Assembly (NCBI GenBank): GCA_019420545.1
Contig: JAHZGZ010000311.1
Location: 1-6,989 of the forward strand
Direction of reading: 5' to 3'
Source of the DNA: Bacteroidales bacterium
GTDB lineage: Bacteria > Bacteroidota > Bacteroidia > Bacteroidales > Muribaculaceae
DNA: 6,989 bases
Shown: positions 6,450 to 6,989 of the stretch, piece by piece
How positions within the stretch are numbered: position 1 is the stretch's first letter
Layout of the letters: each line of letters begins with the position of its first letter
Notes under the pieces: generated by a model
The model's database searches: none
What the model saw: only the letters and a program-made list of their open reading frames with translations
Told to the model about the DNA's origin: nothing
Translations under genes and position numbers: made by a program

Positions 6450-6536
6450 TGTAGGGACGCGGCATGCCACGCTGCACCGACATAATCAACTACTTACATA
6501 TTTTCAGGATGTAACGCGGCACGCCGCGTCCCTACA
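6450..6536. repeat. 87-bp imperfect inverted repeat, REP/MITE-like element
   Basis: The arms 6450-6475 and 6511-6536 are inverted: 14 outer bases pair perfectly (TGTAGGGACGCGGC with GCCGCGTCCCTACA). The inner 12 positions add eight Watson-Crick pairs and one wobble with three mismatches, around a 35-base loop. The right arm is also a self-contained palindrome, ACGCGGC-AC-GCCGCGT (6514-6529), and the left arm contains GGCATGCC (6461-6468). A run of seven T follows at 6538-6544, so the right hairpin could look like a terminator on the plus strand, but both flanking genes are on the minus strand. No clear target-site duplication is seen. Similar GTAGGGACGCGG-type palindromes are, from memory, frequent in gut Bacteroidales intergenic DNA; that is not checked here. 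Confidence 0.8.
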
Positions 6537-6565
6537 CTTTTTTTGCGACACCATCTTGTTCAGCG

Positions 6566-6989
6566 TCAGTCGGAATCGGCATTTGCATTATTGTCGGCAA
6601 ACTCCGAATCGAATATCGCGGGATTGTGAGTCTTGTTGTAACGCTGTACCCAGTTGGTGATATACACCGTAAACAGCGGAAACATAAGCATACCGAGCGC
6701 AGCCAGCACAACCCCGAGAATCTTACCGATGACAGTTACAGGATAGATATTCGAGCCGATTGTAGTGGCATCCATGCATGACCACCACAGGGCCGCCCCG
6801 TAGTTGGGCACCATGTCGTTGACAGGATGCTCGCAGTAGAGGAATATCAGACTTGAGAAATAGATCACCATTATCACTATCACCAGATAGCTCTTGAACA
6901 ACGACGACAGCCGGTTAGACGTCATATACCCGATCACTATCGCCAAGGCAAGCGCGCCGCGCGCCAGGGGGATGAAACGTATGAAATAG
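6566..6989 (-). CDS. Ion channel / ion transporter, C-terminal part (5' end outside window)
   Basis: The reading frame stays open to the window edge, so the gene begins beyond 6989 and only the last 140 or so residues are seen; a TTG at 6946 is an internal codon, not a convincing start. The visible part begins with a segment containing spaced Arg (RFIPLARGALA), which may be the end of an S4-like helix or S4-S5 linker. Then come a hydrophobic S5 helix (KSYLVIVIMVIYFSSLIFLY), a pore helix and loop (YGAALWWSCMDATTIGSNIYPVT), and an S6 helix (KILGVVLAALGMLMFPLFTVYIT). A short acidic, Asn/Asp-rich cytosolic tail ends the protein. This order is that of the voltage-gated-like channel superfamily (Ion_trans / Ion_trans_2) in the inner membrane. 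The loop has TTIGSN where potassium channels have TVGYGD, so ion selectivity is uncertain. Confidence 0.8.
   Translation of the reverse strand, partial: YFIRFIPLARGALALAIVIGYMTSNRLSSLFKSYLVIVIMVIYFSSLIFLYCEHPVNDMVPNYGAALWWSCMDATTIGSNIYPVTVIGKILGVVLAALGMLMFPLFTVYITNWVQRYNKTHNPAIFDSEFADNNANADSD

Noticed and set aside
6514..6544. Intrinsic terminator (GC hairpin followed by seven T)
   Set aside because: The T-run follows the hairpin only on the plus strand, where no gene ends nearby, and it is separated from the stem by several bases. The hairpin is better explained as an arm of the larger inverted repeat.
6944..6946. TTG as the start of the channel gene
   Set aside because: The frame is open upstream to the window edge, and the upstream residues continue a plausible S4-like membrane segment, so the true start lies outside.

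Overview
The window looks like chromosome from a gut-type Bacteroidales bacterium, most likely Muribaculaceae-like. The signs are GC-rich coding regions, starts without clear Shine-Dalgarno sequences, several matches to the Bacteroidetes -7 promoter motif TAnnTTTG, and gene families usual in that order. The taxonomic placement is inference from sequence style, not a search result.

Layout. Bases 1-203 hold a small hairpin and a five-unit, 18-bp tandem repeat array. The array runs into the 3' end of a minus-strand gene of unknown function (809 to 192). Just upstream of that gene and probably in the same transcript is a hexapeptide-repeat acyltransferase (1329 to 832). A 153-bp divergent intergenic region with one promoter-like motif per strand separates this pair from a plus-strand cluster of three overlapping genes. 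These encode an exported TPR/beta-propeller protein (1483-2916), a PHP-family histidinol-phosphatase-like enzyme (2900-3742) and the homoserine O-acyltransferase MetA (3733-4653). MetA carries Glu111, the residue associated with acetyl-CoA rather than succinyl-CoA use.

The remaining genes are all on the minus strand and the first is convergent with metA: a maltose/galactoside-type O-acetyltransferase (5293 to 4721), a multi-pass UPF0104/LPG-synthase-TM-like membrane protein (6424 to 5324), and the 3' part of an ion-channel gene cut by the window edge (6989 to 6566). An 87-bp inverted-repeat element (6450-6536), resembling a REP or MITE sequence, lies between the channel gene and the membrane-protein gene.

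Function. The plus-strand cluster joins two amino-acid biosynthesis enzymes (histidine and the methionine branch) to an envelope protein through 17-bp and 10-bp overlaps, which suggests translational coupling. The other genes are envelope or sugar-modification functions and ion transport. No complete mobile element, CRISPR array, defence system, tRNA or rRNA is visible. The least ordinary parts are non-coding: the tandem array that repeats a stop codon in frame, and the long inverted repeat. The noncanonical pore-filter sequence of the channel is also unusual.
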